Shown piece after piece: positions 1 through 8,147 of a DNA stretch of 64,000 bases. The position numbers and the translations under genes were made by a program. The notes beneath the pieces are model-generated. The model searched no databases. It saw only the letters and a list, made by a program, of their open reading frames with translations, and was not told the DNA's origin. How positions within the stretch are numbered: the stretch's first letter is position 1; the number at the start of each line of letters is the position of its first letter. This stretch comes from Streptacidiphilus carbonis (GTDB lineage Bacteria; Actinomycetota; Actinomycetes; Streptomycetales; Streptomycetaceae): positions 8,277 to 72,276 of the forward strand of contig NZ_BBPM01000012.1 of assembly GCF_000787775.1 (NCBI RefSeq), written 5' to 3'.

Positions 1-2
1 CC

Positions 3-548
3 GACGCCGGGATGCTCGCCGCCTCCGGCGGCACCGCGACGGCCGTGCTGGCGGGCACCCTCGGCGGGTTCTTCCTGCTGGTGCTGATCCTGCAGATCTT
101 TCGGCCGAGCAACCCGGACGAGCGGTTCTACGCCCTGACCGTGAGCGCCTCGGCGACCGTGATGACGGTCCTCGCGGGCTGCCTGCTGGCGGCCGGCGGC
201 ATCAGCCACCACGGCTGGTCCGCCGGCGCGGTGGTCGTCGTCGGCGCGCTGTCCGCCGCCGTCGCCACCGTGGTCTCCGCGCTGCCGATGCTGCCCGTCA
301 GAACGGCCTTCGGCTCCGGCGCGTTCGCCGGGCTGCTGGTCGGCGCGCTGCTGGGCGCCACCACCGGCCTCGGCGCGGTCGGGGGAGTGCTGCTCGGCCT
401 GGCCGGGGGCGCGTGTGCCCTGGTCGGTCGCAGGGTCGCGGCGTACGACTTCCCGTCCCGCTTCGTGCACCTGACGGCGGGAGTCGCCGTGCCGTTGGCC
501 TGCGCGGCCCCGGCGGTCTTCCTGGTGGGCCACCTGCTCGCGGGGTAG
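3..548 (+). CDS. C-terminal part of an integral membrane protein (5' truncated by window)
   Basis: The reading frame is open from the first bases of the window, so this is probably the end of a longer gene; an internal ATG at 12 would give 178 aa. About five or six hydrophobic helices are visible, beginning with a Leu/Phe/Ile-rich segment near residues 12-28, then Ala/Val/Gly-rich segments to the end. One charged loop (RPSNPDERF) follows the first helix. No catalytic or transport motif is recognisable, and I do not assign a family. It is followed after 79 bases by the lipid-binding protein gene on the same strand. Confidence 0.6.
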   Translation, partial: DAGMLAASGGTATAVLAGTLGGFFLLVLILQIFRPSNPDERFYALTVSASATVMTVLAGCLLAAGGISHHGWSAGAVVVVGALSAAVATVVSALPMLPVRTAFGSGAFAGLLVGALLGATTGLGAVGGVLLGLAGGACALVGRRVAAYDFPSRFVHLTAGVAVPLACAAPAVFLVGHLLAG

Positions 549-627
549 GCGCCGGTCGGGCGGCCCGCGCGGAACCGCGGGCCGCCCGACCGCTGTCTCC
601 GTCAGCATCCGTCCGAGGGAGAAATTC

Positions 628-1329
628 ATGCGCGCCGCGCGCCGACTGCTGATCGTCCTGATCGTCCTCGCCGCCCTGTTCGTCGCGGCCGACAGGATCA
701 CCCTGCACATAGCCGAGAGCCAGGCCGCGAGCAAGATCCAGACCGAACGGAAACTGCCCCAGAAGCCGAAGGTCAGCATCGAGGGCTTCCCCTTCCTGAC
801 CCAGCTCGCTTCCAAGAAGTTCGACGAGATCAAGCTGAGCGCCCCCGAGCTGACCGTGAACGACGGCAAGGGCGGCCCGGACATCCAGCTGCAGAACTTC
901 CGCATCGACGCCAAGAACGTCAAGGTCACCGGCGACTACAGCGGGATCGTCGCAGGCAGTGGCACCGGCACCGCCCGGATCTCCTACGCGGACCTCTCCG
1001 CCGCCCTGCCCAACAAGGTCACCGTCGGCTACGGCGGCGCCCCGGGGAAGGTCAAGGTCTCCGGCACGTTCGACGTCCCGGTCCTGGGGGCGCAGCAGGT
1101 CTCCGGCACCGCCGACATCAGCGTGGTGGACGGCAACGGCATCAGCCTGAACAACATCAGCGGGATCAGCGGTGTGGACCCCACCGTCGCGTCCCTGGTC
1201 TCGTCCTTCCTCCAGCCCAAGCTGCAGCTGGCCGGCCTGCCCAGCGGACTCCGACTGGACACGGTGCAGCCGGGTCCCGACGGAATCGACGTCACGGTCT
1301 CCGGCACCGACGTCTCGCTCGGCAACTGA
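628..1329 (+). CDS. LmeA-like phospholipid-binding protein (DUF2993)
   Basis: The 233-aa protein starts with a short basic stretch and one hydrophobic helix (about residues 6-25, RLLIVLIVLAALFVAA), which is either a membrane anchor or a signal peptide. The rest is a beta-rich, charge-balanced domain with repeated 'G-x-P-F-L-T-Q-L' and 'V-D-P-T-V-A' type segments typical of DUF2993/LmeA. In mycobacteria LmeA binds phospholipid and supports mannan elongation in the periplasm; transfer of that role to this protein is inference. The ATG at 628 is preceded by GGGAG at good spacing. It stands alone and ends before a hairpin terminator. Confidence 0.8.
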   Translation: MRAARRLLIVLIVLAALFVAADRITLHIAESQAASKIQTERKLPQKPKVSIEGFPFLTQLASKKFDEIKLSAPELTVNDGKGGPDIQLQNFRIDAKNVKVTGDYSGIVAGSGTGTARISYADLSAALPNKVTVGYGGAPGKVKVSGTFDVPVLGAQQVSGTADISVVDGNGISLNNISGISGVDPTVASLVSSFLQPKLQLAGLPSGLRLDTVQPGPDGIDVTVSGTDVSLGN

Positions 1330-1396
1330 GCCCCGAGGGCATCCCGACCGCACCCCGCCCGCCACCCGGACCCCACCCCGGCGGCAGCCGCCGTCC

Positions 1397-1437
1397 CGAT
1401 CCGCGAGACGCGCCGTCCATCACCGTCTCGCGGATCG
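1397..1437 (+). terminator. Hairpin downstream of the LmeA-like gene
   Basis: Perfect 14-bp inverted repeat (1397-1410 and 1424-1437, arm CGATCCGCGAGACG) with a 13-base loop, 67 bases after the stop of the LmeA-like gene. No U-tract is present, which is usual in this group. It separates that gene from the cysA leader. Confidence 0.65.
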
Positions 1438-1550
1438 GTAGGACACCCCTCCCGGCGCCCCCTCGGCCCCCGCCCGGAACCGGCCCACCGGGCCCCCGCA
1501 ATCCCCAGTATCGCCATCCGGACCATTTCATCCCACTATTCAAGACACCG

Positions 1551-1579
1551 ATGACAGGGCGCTCTCCGTTCCCTAGCAT
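1551..1579 (+). promoter_or_regulatory. Candidate promoter of the cysA leader transcript
   Basis: ATGACA at 1551-1556 and TAGCAT at 1574-1579 are separated by 17 bases, a good match to a housekeeping-sigma promoter. The expected transcription start falls about 7 bases after the -10 box, on or next to the ATG at 1587, so the leader peptide mRNA would be leaderless. No ribosome site precedes that ATG, which agrees with this. Confidence 0.55.
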
Positions 1580-1586
1580 CGAACCC

Positions 1587-1667
1587 ATGAAGCGACAGGC
1601 GGATCTCACGAAGCGGCGGGCGGTAGACCTGTGCCGCGTGGCCGCCTGCCTCTGTCGAATGCGCTGA
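1587..1667 (+). CDS. Cysteine-rich leader peptide (26 aa) of the cysA-sseC operon
   Basis: The 26-codon ORF begins MKRQADLTKRRAVDL and ends CRVAACLCRMR, with three Cys codons (TGC, TGC, TGT) in its last eleven codons. Such short ORFs, basic at the N-terminus and Cys-rich at the end, sit upstream of sulfur-assimilation genes in actinobacteria and act as cysteine-sensing leader ORFs in mycobacteria. Here it lies 175 bases ahead of the cysA sulfurtransferase and right after a promoter that would make it leaderless. Three hairpins follow, two of them mutually exclusive, so ribosome stalling at the Cys codons could choose between structures. The peptide itself probably has no other role. Too short for ordinary ORF calling. 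Confidence 0.75.
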   Translation: MKRQADLTKRRAVDLCRVAACLCRMR

Positions 1668-1682
1668 CAGGGCGCCACTCGT

Positions 1683-1729
1683 CCGTCCAGGACGGTTCCG
1701 CCCGCAGGCTGCGGGGCTCGCTGAGCCCC
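1683..1729 (+). promoter_or_regulatory. Putative Cys-responsive attenuator upstream of cysA
   Basis: Three perfect hairpins follow the leader peptide: 1683-1695 (CCGTC/GACGG), 1701-1715 (CCCGCA/TGCGGG) and 1713-1729 (GGGGCTC/GAGCCCC). The second and third share bases 1713-1715 and cannot both form. This is the layout expected for attenuation or translational gating controlled by a ribosome that stalls at the Cys codons just upstream. Confidence 0.5.
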
Positions 1730-1842
1730 CATCGCGTACATCTCGCAGACCACTGCCGCGCCGTCCCACGATCCGGACTCCCCTTCGGACGCATGTTCGC
1801 GCGGCCTCGCTCTTCCGCAACTGCCCCGGATGGAGAATCCCC

Positions 1843-2682
1843 ATGAGCCGCAGTGACGTCCTGGTAAGCGCCGACTGGGTCCAGGACCACCTGGACGACC
1901 CGAAGGTCGTCGTCGTCGAGGTCGACGAGGACACCGCCGCGTACGACAAGAACCACATCCGCAACGCCGTCCGGATCGACTGGAAGAAGGACCTCCAGGA
2001 CCCGGTCCGCCGCGACTTCGTGGACCAGGCCGGCTTCGAGGCGCTGCTGTCCGCCAAGGGCATCGCCAACGACGACACCGTCGTCCTCTACGGCGGCAAC
2101 AACAACTGGTTCGCCTCCTACGCCTTCTGGTACTTCAAGCTGTACGGCCACGGCGACGTCCGCCTGCTGGACGGCGGCCGCAAGAAGTGGGAGCTCGACT
2201 CCCGCGACCTGGTCGACGGCTCCGCGGTCCCCGAGCGCGCCGCCACCGAGTACAAGGCCCAGGCCCAGGACTCGTCGATCCGCGCCTTCCGTGACGACGT
2301 CGTCGCCGCGATCGGCGTCCAGAACCTGGTCGACGTCCGCTCGCCCGACGAGTTCTCCGGCCGCCTGCTCGCCCCCGCGCACCTTCCGCAGGAGCAGTCG
2401 CAGCGCCCCGGCCACGTCCCGAGCGCCCGCAACATCCCGTGGTCCAAGAACGCCAACGACGACGGCACCTTCAAGTCGGACGAGGAGCTGAAGGCCCTCT
2501 ACGAGGCCGAGAACGTCGACCTCTCGAAGGACACCATCGCCTACTGCCGCATCGGCGAGCGCTCCGCGCTCACCTGGTTCGTGCTGCACCAGCTGCTCGG
2601 CCAGACCAACGTCAAGAACTACGACGGTTCCTGGACCGAGTACGGCAGCCTCGTCGGCGTGCCGATCGAGCTCGGCAACTGA
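1843..2682 (+). CDS. cysA: Thiosulfate sulfurtransferase (tandem rhodanese)
   Basis: The 279-aa protein has two rhodanese domains, an inactive N-terminal one (about residues 5-125) and an active C-terminal one (about 150-275). The catalytic Cys is C235 in the loop CRIGERS, the six-residue active-site loop of thiosulfate sulfurtransferases. It moves sulfane sulfur from thiosulfate to cyanide or a thiol acceptor in the cytoplasm. The ATG at 1843 follows GGAGAATCCCC. The sseC gene follows on the same strand after 36 bases, the same pairing as mycobacterial cysA2-sseC1 and the Streptomyces homologues. The leader peptide and hairpins upstream suggest control by cysteine supply. Confidence 0.93.
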   Translation: MSRSDVLVSADWVQDHLDDPKVVVVEVDEDTAAYDKNHIRNAVRIDWKKDLQDPVRRDFVDQAGFEALLSAKGIANDDTVVLYGGNNNWFASYAFWYFKLYGHGDVRLLDGGRKKWELDSRDLVDGSAVPERAATEYKAQAQDSSIRAFRDDVVAAIGVQNLVDVRSPDEFSGRLLAPAHLPQEQSQRPGHVPSARNIPWSKNANDDGTFKSDEELKALYEAENVDLSKDTIAYCRIGERSALTWFVLHQLLGQTNVKNYDGSWTEYGSLVGVPIELGN

Positions 2683-2718
2683 GCAACAGCCCGGCAACCG
2701 AGCAGAAGGAGTAGAGAC

Positions 2719-3009
2719 ATGTGTGGAGCGAAGGCCGGCGGCCCCGATCTGGCAGGAGTTGACGTGGCGAGCGAGACCATCATCCAGGGTTCGGTGACCC
2801 GCGACGGCGAGCCCGTCAACGGCTACGTCCGCCTGCTCGACGAGGGCGGCGAGTTCACCGCGGAGGTCCCGACCTCCGCGACCGGGCAGTTCCGCTTCTT
2901 CGCCGCCCCCGGCACCTGGACGCTCCGCGCCCTCGTGCCCGGCGCGACCGTGGACCGCGTGGTCGCCGCCCAGCAGGGCGCGGTCGCCGAGGTGGCCATC
3001 GCCGTCTGA
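2719..3009 (+). CDS. sseC: DUF1416 protein SseC
   Basis: This 96-aa protein begins MCGAKAGGPDLAGVDV and continues with a small beta-sandwich-like domain (ETIIQGSVTRDGEPV, then GQFRFFAAPGTWTLRALVPG). It belongs to DUF1416, the family of mycobacterial SseC proteins that always accompany the CysA-type sulfurtransferase. The Cys at position 2 is conserved in the family and may accept sulfur; that is inference. The start has AGAAGGAG upstream. It is co-transcribed with cysA and followed by a strong bidirectional hairpin. Confidence 0.88.
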   Translation: MCGAKAGGPDLAGVDVASETIIQGSVTRDGEPVNGYVRLLDEGGEFTAEVPTSATGQFRFFAAPGTWTLRALVPGATVDRVVAAQQGAVAEVAIAV

Positions 3010-3025
3010 CGGCACCCGTACGAAC

Positions 3026-3056
3026 CCGAGGCCCCGCGCCCAGCGCGGGGCCTCGG
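3026..3056. terminator. Bidirectional terminator between sseC and the DsrE gene
   Basis: Perfect 14-bp stem (CCGAGGCCCCGCGC at 3026-3039, complement at 3043-3056) with a CCA loop, placed between two converging genes. Confidence 0.8.
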
Positions 3057-3068
3057 CCTTGTTCTGTC

Positions 3069-3092
3069 CTCAGGGGCGCGGGGAACTGCCCG
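3069..3092 (+). repeat. Partial copy of a dispersed intergenic repeat
   Basis: The segment CAGGGGCGCGGGGAACTG recurs near-identically at 11210-11224 and, inverted, at 8148-8172. This is the common Streptomyces intergenic repeat core; here only the core is present. Confidence 0.6.
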
Positions 3093-3113
3093 AAACGGAC
3101 GCAGAGCCCTCGC

Positions 3114-3476
3114 TCAATACACCAGCGCCTGCACCTCGTCCCCCATCACCTCGCTCACGAACACCTGCGCGCCGGCGATCCGGACCCCCTCCAGCACGTC
3201 GGCGGAGCCGATCCCCCGCCGGGCCGCGCACTGCGTGCACAGGGTGACAGCCCCCCCGCCCAGCACCGCGTCCAGCAGCTCCGGCAGCGGCGCCGCATGG
3301 GGAAGCTCGAACTCCGCCGCCCGCCCCGGCAGCGCGAACCACGCGGACTCCCCGGTGAGCCACAGCGACACCTCCACCCCGCTCGCCACGGCGACCGCCG
3401 CAACCGTGAACGCCTGCGAGCACCGCTCCGGCGCGTCCGCTCCCGCGGTGACCTTGATGACCAGCTTCTTCGACAT
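3114..3476 (-). CDS. DsrE family protein
   Basis: The 120-aa protein starts MSKKLVIKVTAGADAPERC, a glycine-poor Rossmann-like first strand typical of DsrE/DsrF proteins, and has a second part with LCTQCAARRGI (CxxC) near residues 80-90. DsrE-type proteins bind or relay sulfur as small cytoplasmic subunits. The CxxC and the position next to cysA-sseC fit a role in sulfur handling, but this is inference. It converges on sseC across the terminator and has its own promoter region shared divergently with the 35-aa membrane peptide. Confidence 0.8.
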   Translation of the reverse strand: MSKKLVIKVTAGADAPERCSQAFTVAAVAVASGVEVSLWLTGESAWFALPGRAAEFELPHAAPLPELLDAVLGGGAVTLCTQCAARRGIGSADVLEGVRIAGAQVFVSEVMGDEVQALVY

Positions 3477-3571
3477 GACGCCACCCTATGAGGCGGGGCT
3501 CACCACGAGCCTCCGACGCCCGGCGACTAGAATCGGCGGGAGACCCTTCCCCTCCCCCGAGGAGCACGCGC

Positions 3572-3679
3572 GTGTCCAGCCTTGAGTACTTCTTCGACGG
3601 CCTGCTGATCGTCATCGCCCTCGCCGTCGTCTGGTTCACCGTGTTCTCGGTGAAGAAGCTCTACCAGGGCCAGCGCTGA
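3572..3679 (+). CDS. Small single-pass membrane protein (35 aa)
   Basis: GTG start at 3572 with GAGGAG eight bases upstream. The peptide is VSSLEYFFDGLLIVIALAVV followed by a short basic tail ending KKLYQGQR, so it has one transmembrane helix (about residues 9-27) and a cytoplasmic basic end. The next gene starts one base after its stop, so the two are translated together. Similar tiny membrane ORFs precede the nitrobindin gene in Streptomyces; the function is unknown. Confidence 0.7.
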   Translation: MSSLEYFFDGLLIVIALAVVWFTVFSVKKLYQGQR

Positions 3680-3680
3680 C

Positions 3681-4274
3681 ATGGTCGCCAAGATCGAGGT
3701 CCCGTCCGGCCTGCACCAGGACGTCGTCTCCCTGGCCTTCCTGCTCGGCACCTGGGAGGGGGCCGGGGTGCACGACTTCCCCGGGGCGGAGAAGTGCAAC
3801 TTCGGCCAGGAGGTCGTGTTCCGCCACGACGGCAGGGCGTTCCTGGAGTACCGCTCCCGCAGCTGGGTGCTGGACGCCGAGGGCAACAAGGTGCGTCCGC
3901 TGGAGAGCGAGACCGGTTTCTGGCGGGTCACCAGCAACCAGCACGGCACCAGCGGCGCCCGCGAGGTCCAGTTCTCCTCGGTCCGCGACGACGGCACCGT
4001 GGAGATCTGGTACGGCGAGCTGGCCGACGGCAAGCCGCAGATCGAGCTGGCCACCGACGCGGTCGCCCGGATCGAGGGCGCGGCCCCGTACAGCGGCGGC
4101 AAGCGGCTGTACGGCCTGGTCAACGGCGAGCTGATGTGGGTGGGCGAGAAGTCCGCCCCCGAGGTGCCGCTGCGTCCCTACATGTCGGGCCAGCTCAAGA
4201 AGGTGCTGAACCCGGCGCAGCTGGTCCAGGACGTCTCCGACCTCCCCGACGACGGGATCGCCTTCTTCCGCTGA
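3681..4274 (+). CDS. Nitrobindin-type heme-binding beta-barrel protein (FABP family)
   Basis: The 197-aa protein carries the nitrobindin signature LLGTWEGAGVHDFP near residues 23-36 and a barrel with an RSWVLDAEGNKVRPL strand and a 'GFWRV' motif. Nitrobindins bind heme b in a lipocalin-like barrel and react with nitric oxide or peroxynitrite. The start ATG lies one base after the stop of the small membrane protein. It is followed by the nickel regulator nur. Family assignment is firm; the physiological ligand is not known here. Confidence 0.88.
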   Translation: MVAKIEVPSGLHQDVVSLAFLLGTWEGAGVHDFPGAEKCNFGQEVVFRHDGRAFLEYRSRSWVLDAEGNKVRPLESETGFWRVTSNQHGTSGAREVQFSSVRDDGTVEIWYGELADGKPQIELATDAVARIEGAAPYSGGKRLYGLVNGELMWVGEKSAPEVPLRPYMSGQLKKVLNPAQLVQDVSDLPDDGIAFFR

Positions 4275-4384
4275 CCTGTCGGTTCCGACCGGACGGATCC
4301 GTCCGCCCTGCTCCCGCACCCCCATAGACTCGGGGGTGCGCGGGTTTACGGGTGTGCAGGTTCGGCGTGCAGAGGGGCGACGTG

Positions 4385-4831
4385 GTGAGCGGCATCGACT
4401 GGCAGGCGGATCTGAGAGCGCGCGGGTACCGGCTCACCCCGCAGCGCCAGCTGGTGCTGCAGGCCGTCGACAGCCTGGGCCACGCCACGCCCGACGACGT
4501 CCTCACCGAGGTCCGCCGCACCGCGACCGGCGTCAACATCTCCACGGTCTACCGCACGCTGGACCTGCTGGAGGAGCTCGGACTGGTCTCGCACGCCCAC
4601 CTCGGCCACGGCGCGCCCACCTACCACCTCGCCGACCGGCACCAGCACATGCACCTGGTCTGCCGGGACTGCGAGAAGGTCACCGAGACCGAGGTGGCGA
4701 TCGCGGCGCCGTTCGTGGAATCCCTGAGGGCCACGCACGGTTTTGAAACCGATATGAAGCACTTCGCCATCTTCGGCCGCTGCGCCGACTGCTGCCGCAA
4801 GACCGGCCCGACCGAGGACGCTGACCAGTGA
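4385..4831 (+). CDS. nur: Nickel-responsive Fur-family repressor Nur
   Basis: Winged-helix Fur-family protein of 148 aa. Starting at the GTG at 4385 (AGAGGGG seven bases upstream) puts the metal ligands exactly at Streptomyces Nur numbering: H33, H86, H88 and H90 of the nickel site and H70, H72 and H126 of the M-site; Cys pairs CRDC and CADC are also present. Nur represses nickel uptake genes and controls superoxide dismutase genes when nickel is bound. An in-frame ATG at 4352 would add 11 residues and break this alignment. The stop overlaps the ygfZ start by four bases (GTGA), so the two are translationally coupled. Confidence 0.93.
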   Translation: MSGIDWQADLRARGYRLTPQRQLVLQAVDSLGHATPDDVLTEVRRTATGVNISTVYRTLDLLEELGLVSHAHLGHGAPTYHLADRHQHMHLVCRDCEKVTETEVAIAAPFVESLRATHGFETDMKHFAIFGRCADCCRKTGPTEDADQ

Positions 4832-5868
4832 CGACCACGCAGACCACACCCGCCAGTCCGCTGCTGACCACCGTCCGTGGCGCCGTCGCCGGGGACGGCG
4901 TGGACGCGCCGGTCGCCGCACACTACGGGGAGCTGTCCCGGGAGCAGCGCGAACTGGTCGCGGGCCGGGGCTTCGTCGACCTCTCGCACCGGGGCGTGGT
5001 GACCGTCAGCGGTCCGGACCGGCTGAGCTGGCTGCACCTGCTGCTGACCCAGCACGTCAGCGAGCTGCCGCCGCAGCAGGCGACCGAGGCGCTGATCCTC
5101 TCCCCGCACGGGCACATCGAGCACGCGCTCTACCTGGTCGACGACGGCGCCACCACCTGGATGCACGTCGAGCCGGGGACCCAGGGCGAGCTGGTGGCCT
5201 ACCTGGAGAAGATGAAGTTCTTCAACCAGGTCGAGATCACCGATGCCACCGCCGACTACGCCGTGGTCTTCCTCCCGGCCGGCTCCGCCCGCCCGTCGCC
5301 CACCACCACCCCTGACGGCGGCGCTTCGCGCCACACCTCTCTTGCCGCAGAGGGCGCCGCGGCCGTCCGTGAACTCCCGTACGGCCGCGACCTGTTCCTG
5401 CCGCGTGCCCAACTCCTGGCCCTGGCCGCGGGCTTCGGCTCGCCGTCCGGGCTGTGGGCCTACGAGGCGCTGCGGATCGAGGCGCACCGGCCGCGGCTGG
5501 GCTTCGAGACCGACCACCGCACCATCCCGCACGAGCTGGGCTGGCTGGAGACCGCCGTCCACCTGCAGAAGGGCTGCTACCGGGGCCAGGAGACGGTGGC
5601 GCGGGTGCACAACCTGGGCCGTCCGCCGCGCCGCCTGGTCTTCCTGCACCTGGACGGCAGCATGGAGGCGCTGCCGCCGCACGGCACCGAGGTCCGGTCG
5701 GCCGCGGACGGCGCCGAAGGCCGTCCGGTCGGCTTCGTCACCTCCTCGGCGCGGCACCACGAGCTCGGCCCGGTGGCGCTGGCGCTGGTGAAGCGCAACA
5801 CCCCGGTGGACGCCCCGCTGCTGGCCGGCACCGTGCCGGCGACCCAGGAGGTCGTCGTCCCGCAGTAG
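4828..5868 (+). CDS. ygfZ: YgfZ/CAF17-type folate-binding Fe-S assembly protein
   Basis: The 346-aa protein has the glycine-cleavage-T-like fold and the family signature KGCYRGQE (about residues 249-256) with its conserved Cys. YgfZ supports assembly or repair of certain 4Fe-4S enzymes with a tetrahydrofolate cofactor. The GTG start overlaps the nur stop (GTGA). An unusual Pro/Thr/Ser insert of 22 residues beginning ARPSPTTT lies near residues 154-175. It is encoded by a 66-bp element that is also found in frame in the DoxX gene at 54701. It probably forms a surface loop and leaves the core intact. Confidence 0.9.
   Translation: MTTTQTTPASPLLTTVRGAVAGDGVDAPVAAHYGELSREQRELVAGRGFVDLSHRGVVTVSGPDRLSWLHLLLTQHVSELPPQQATEALILSPHGHIEHALYLVDDGATTWMHVEPGTQGELVAYLEKMKFFNQVEITDATADYAVVFLPAGSARPSPTTTPDGGASRHTSLAAEGAAAVRELPYGRDLFLPRAQLLALAAGFGSPSGLWAYEALRIEAHRPRLGFETDHRTIPHELGWLETAVHLQKGCYRGQETVARVHNLGRPPRRLVFLHLDGSMEALPPHGTEVRSAADGAEGRPVGFVTSSARHHELGPVALALVKRNTPVDAPLLAGTVPATQEVVVPQ
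5287..5352 (+). repeat. 66-bp in-frame element, copy 1 (inside ygfZ)
   Basis: Same length as 54701-54766 and strongly similar over all 66 bases; the first 25 bases are identical. It encodes 22 residues (ARPSPTTT-x-DGGA...AAE) in the same frame in both hosts, two unrelated genes 49 kb apart. Confidence 0.75.
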
Positions 5869-5878
5869 CGGCGGTGGC

Positions 5879-6304
5879 TCAGAACTCCAGCAGCATCGTG
5901 AACGGGCCGTCGTTCACCAGCGAGACCTTCATGTCCGCCCCGAACCGGCCGGTCGCCACGGTCGCGCCCAGCGCCCGCAGCTGCGCCACCACCTCGTCCA
6001 CCAGCGGCTCGGCGACCGGCCCGGGCGCGGCGGCGTTCCAGGTGGGGCGGCGGCCCTTGCGGGCGTCCCCGTAGAGGGTGAACTGACTGATCACCAGCAG
6101 CGGTGCGTCCAGGTCGGAGCAGGACTTCTCGCCCTCCAGCACCCGGATCGACCACAGCTTCCGGGCCAGCAGCGCCGCCTGCTCGGCGGTGTCCTCGTGG
6201 GTCACGCCGACCAGGACGCACAGCCCCGGGCCGAGGATGGAGCCCACCACCTCCCCGTCGACGGTCACCTTCGCTTCGGTCACGACCTGAGCCACAGCAC
6301 GCAT
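5879..6304 (-). CDS. dtd: D-aminoacyl-tRNA deacylase
   Basis: The 141-aa protein starts [20 protein letters not shown] and carries both DTD signatures, SQFTLYGD near residue 79 and the cross-subunit NDGPFT motif near the C-terminus. DTD hydrolyses D-aminoacyl-tRNA (and Gly-tRNA-Ala) and so keeps D-amino acids out of proteins. Length matches the family. It converges on ygfZ with only 10 bases between the stops, and it is divergent from rsiG. Confidence 0.93.
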   Translation of the reverse strand: MRAVAQVVTEAKVTVDGEVVGSILGPGLCVLVGVTHEDTAEQAALLARKLWSIRVLEGEKSCSDLDAPLLVISQFTLYGDARKGRRPTWNAAAPGPVAEPLVDEVVAQLRALGATVATGRFGADMKVSLVNDGPFTMLLEF

Positions 6305-6502
6305 GGCCCCATTCTGGTGCAGTCGCCGGCTGCTCCGACCAGGGGGCTTGTGCGGGCAGTCCGCGCGCCCCCACCGAGCCGTCGGCAGGGGCGTTGCGCA
6401 GGGAATATGCACCGGTCGTATGAGCCACCTGAATTCGCCAGGGGGTCCGTTGCGGCCGATTGGGTGCAGCTCGCCTGCACTGGGCAGGTAGGGAGTGGGA
6501 GC

Positions 6503-7108
6503 ATGCGGGCTGGACGTGCGGGCTGTGTGCGCGGGACGGACGATTTCGGGATGGCGAGTGTGGTGGGCGACAGGTACGACCAGGGGACGGATCGCATCCC
6601 GACGCGGGAGCGGGGGTTCGACTCGTTCGGGGGCCTCGGGTTGGAGGAGCTGCGGACACTGCGCCGGCAGGCCCAGGAGGACGAGGCCGACCTCTCCTAC
6701 CTCCGCCGGCTGCTGCACGGCCGGGTGGACATCCTGCGCGCCGAACTGACCCGCCGCAGCGGGCGGACGGTGGCCGCGGACACCCTCCTGGAGCAACTGG
6801 CCGTGATCCTCACGGACCTGCCCTCCCAGGTCCGCAACTCGGCCCGGCACCTCACCCTGAACACCCCGCGCAGCGAGGAGTTCCAGGCGCTGGCCGACGA
6901 ACTCATGGACGACGTGGCCCTCGCCGACCTGGAGTCGCAGTCGGACGCGGCGCTCCAGGCCGCCTGCATCAGGCTGACCGCCCATGAGCGGATGCTCTCC
7001 GGCCGCCGCCAGGGGCTGCAGCGCACGGTGGACGGTTGCAGTGCGGAGATCACCCGCAGGTACCGTGAGGGGGAAGCGCGCGTCGACGATCTGCTCTCCG
7101 GAGGCTGA
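6503..7108 (+). CDS. rsiG: c-di-GMP-binding anti-sigma factor RsiG
   Basis: An alpha-helical coiled-coil protein. RsiG is defined by two copies of E(X)3S(X)2R(X)3Q(X)3D. The second copy is perfect (E162, S166, R169, Q173, D177); the first is E61, S65, R68, H72, D76, with His where Gln is usual. In Streptomyces, RsiG with bound c-di-GMP sequesters the sporulation sigma factor WhiG and delays conversion of aerial hyphae to spores. The ATG at 6503 has GGGAG upstream; an ATG at 6551 would trim 16 residues and keep both motifs. The asparaginase gene follows 6 bases later. A GGDEF-EAL enzyme at 36.6 kb could supply or remove the ligand. Confidence 0.85.
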   Translation: MRAGRAGCVRGTDDFGMASVVGDRYDQGTDRIPTRERGFDSFGGLGLEELRTLRRQAQEDEADLSYLRRLLHGRVDILRAELTRRSGRTVAADTLLEQLAVILTDLPSQVRNSARHLTLNTPRSEEFQALADELMDDVALADLESQSDAALQAACIRLTAHERMLSGRRQGLQRTVDGCSAEITRRYREGEARVDDLLSGG

Positions 7109-7114
7109 ACCACC

Positions 7115-8104
7115 ATGACCACCCAGGCCACCCCGGTCGTACCGCAGTCCGCCGTCCCCGAACCGGCCGTGCTGGCCGAGGTGGTCCGCTCCGGCTTCAC
7201 CGAGGGCCGGCACCGCGGCTCGCTGGTGGTGCTGGCCGCCGACGGCTCGGTCGACTTCGCCCTGGGCGTCCCGGAGCTGCCGGTCTTCCCGCGCTCCAGC
7301 AACAAGCCGATGCAGGCGGCGGCGATCCTGCGCACCGGTCTCCGGCTGGACGGCGAGCTGTTGGCGCTGACGGCCGCCAGCCACTCCGCGGAATCGTTTC
7401 ACCTGGACGGTGTCCGCAAGATCCTGGCCGGTGCCGGGCTGACCGAGCAGGCGCTGCGGACCCCGCCCTCGCTGCCGCTGGACCCGGTCGAGTCGGAGGA
7501 CTGGATCCGCTCCGGCGGCCACCCTGAGCCGATCCTGATGGACTGCTCCGGCAAGCACGCCGCGATGCTGGCCACCTGCGTGGCCAACGGCTGGGACACC
7601 GACTCCTACCTCGCCCTGGAGCACCCGGTCCAGCAGGAGGCGCTGGCCACCGTGCAGCAGCTCAGCGGCGAGCAGGTGACCGCGATAGGCACCGACGGCT
7701 GCGGCGCGCCGCTGATGGCGGTCAGCCTCACCGGCCTGGCCCGCGCCTTCCGCGCCATCGTCCTGGCCGACCCCGGCACACCCGAGCGCCGGGTAGCCGA
7801 CGCGATGCGGGCCCACCCCGAGTACGTGGCGGGAACCCGCCGCATCGACACCTGGCTGATGCGCGGCATACCCGGGGCGATGGCCAAGATGGGCGCCGAG
7901 GCGGTCCAGGCGGTGGCCCTCGCCGACGGCCGGGCCCTGGCCTTCAAGATCGAGGACGGCGGGTACCGGGCGGTGGGCCCGGTCCTGGCCGCGGCGCTGC
8001 GGCGGATGGGCGTCACCGCCGCGGGGGACGCCCTCGGCCGCATCGCCTCAGCCCCGCTCTACGGTGGCGGCCACCCGGTCGGCGAGGTCCGTGCCGCGTT
8101 CTGA
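7115..8104 (+). CDS. L-asparaginase, Rhizobium etli type II family
   Basis: The 329-aa protein belongs to the asparaginase family typified by R. etli ReAV, which is unrelated to the E. coli enzymes. The nucleophile motif SxxK is visible as S61-S-N-K64 in RSSNKPMQ, a second conserved Ser lies in [10 protein letters not shown], and the CSGKHAA motif carries the metal/substrate Cys and Lys. It hydrolyses L-asparagine to aspartate and ammonia. The gene lies 6 bases after rsiG on the same strand, so it is probably co-transcribed, although no functional link with sporulation control is known. Confidence 0.88.
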   Translation: MTTQATPVVPQSAVPEPAVLAEVVRSGFTEGRHRGSLVVLAADGSVDFALGVPELPVFPRSSNKPMQAAAILRTGLRLDGELLALTAASHSAESFHLDGVRKILAGAGLTEQALRTPPSLPLDPVESEDWIRSGGHPEPILMDCSGKHAAMLATCVANGWDTDSYLALEHPVQQEALATVQQLSGEQVTAIGTDGCGAPLMAVSLTGLARAFRAIVLADPGTPERRVADAMRAHPEYVAGTRRIDTWLMRGIPGAMAKMGAEAVQAVALADGRALAFKIEDGGYRAVGPVLAAALRRMGVTAAGDALGRIASAPLYGGGHPVGEVRAAF

Positions 8105-8147
8105 CGGCCGTCGGCGGTCGGCGGTCGGCTGCGGACCGTAGGGGGCT

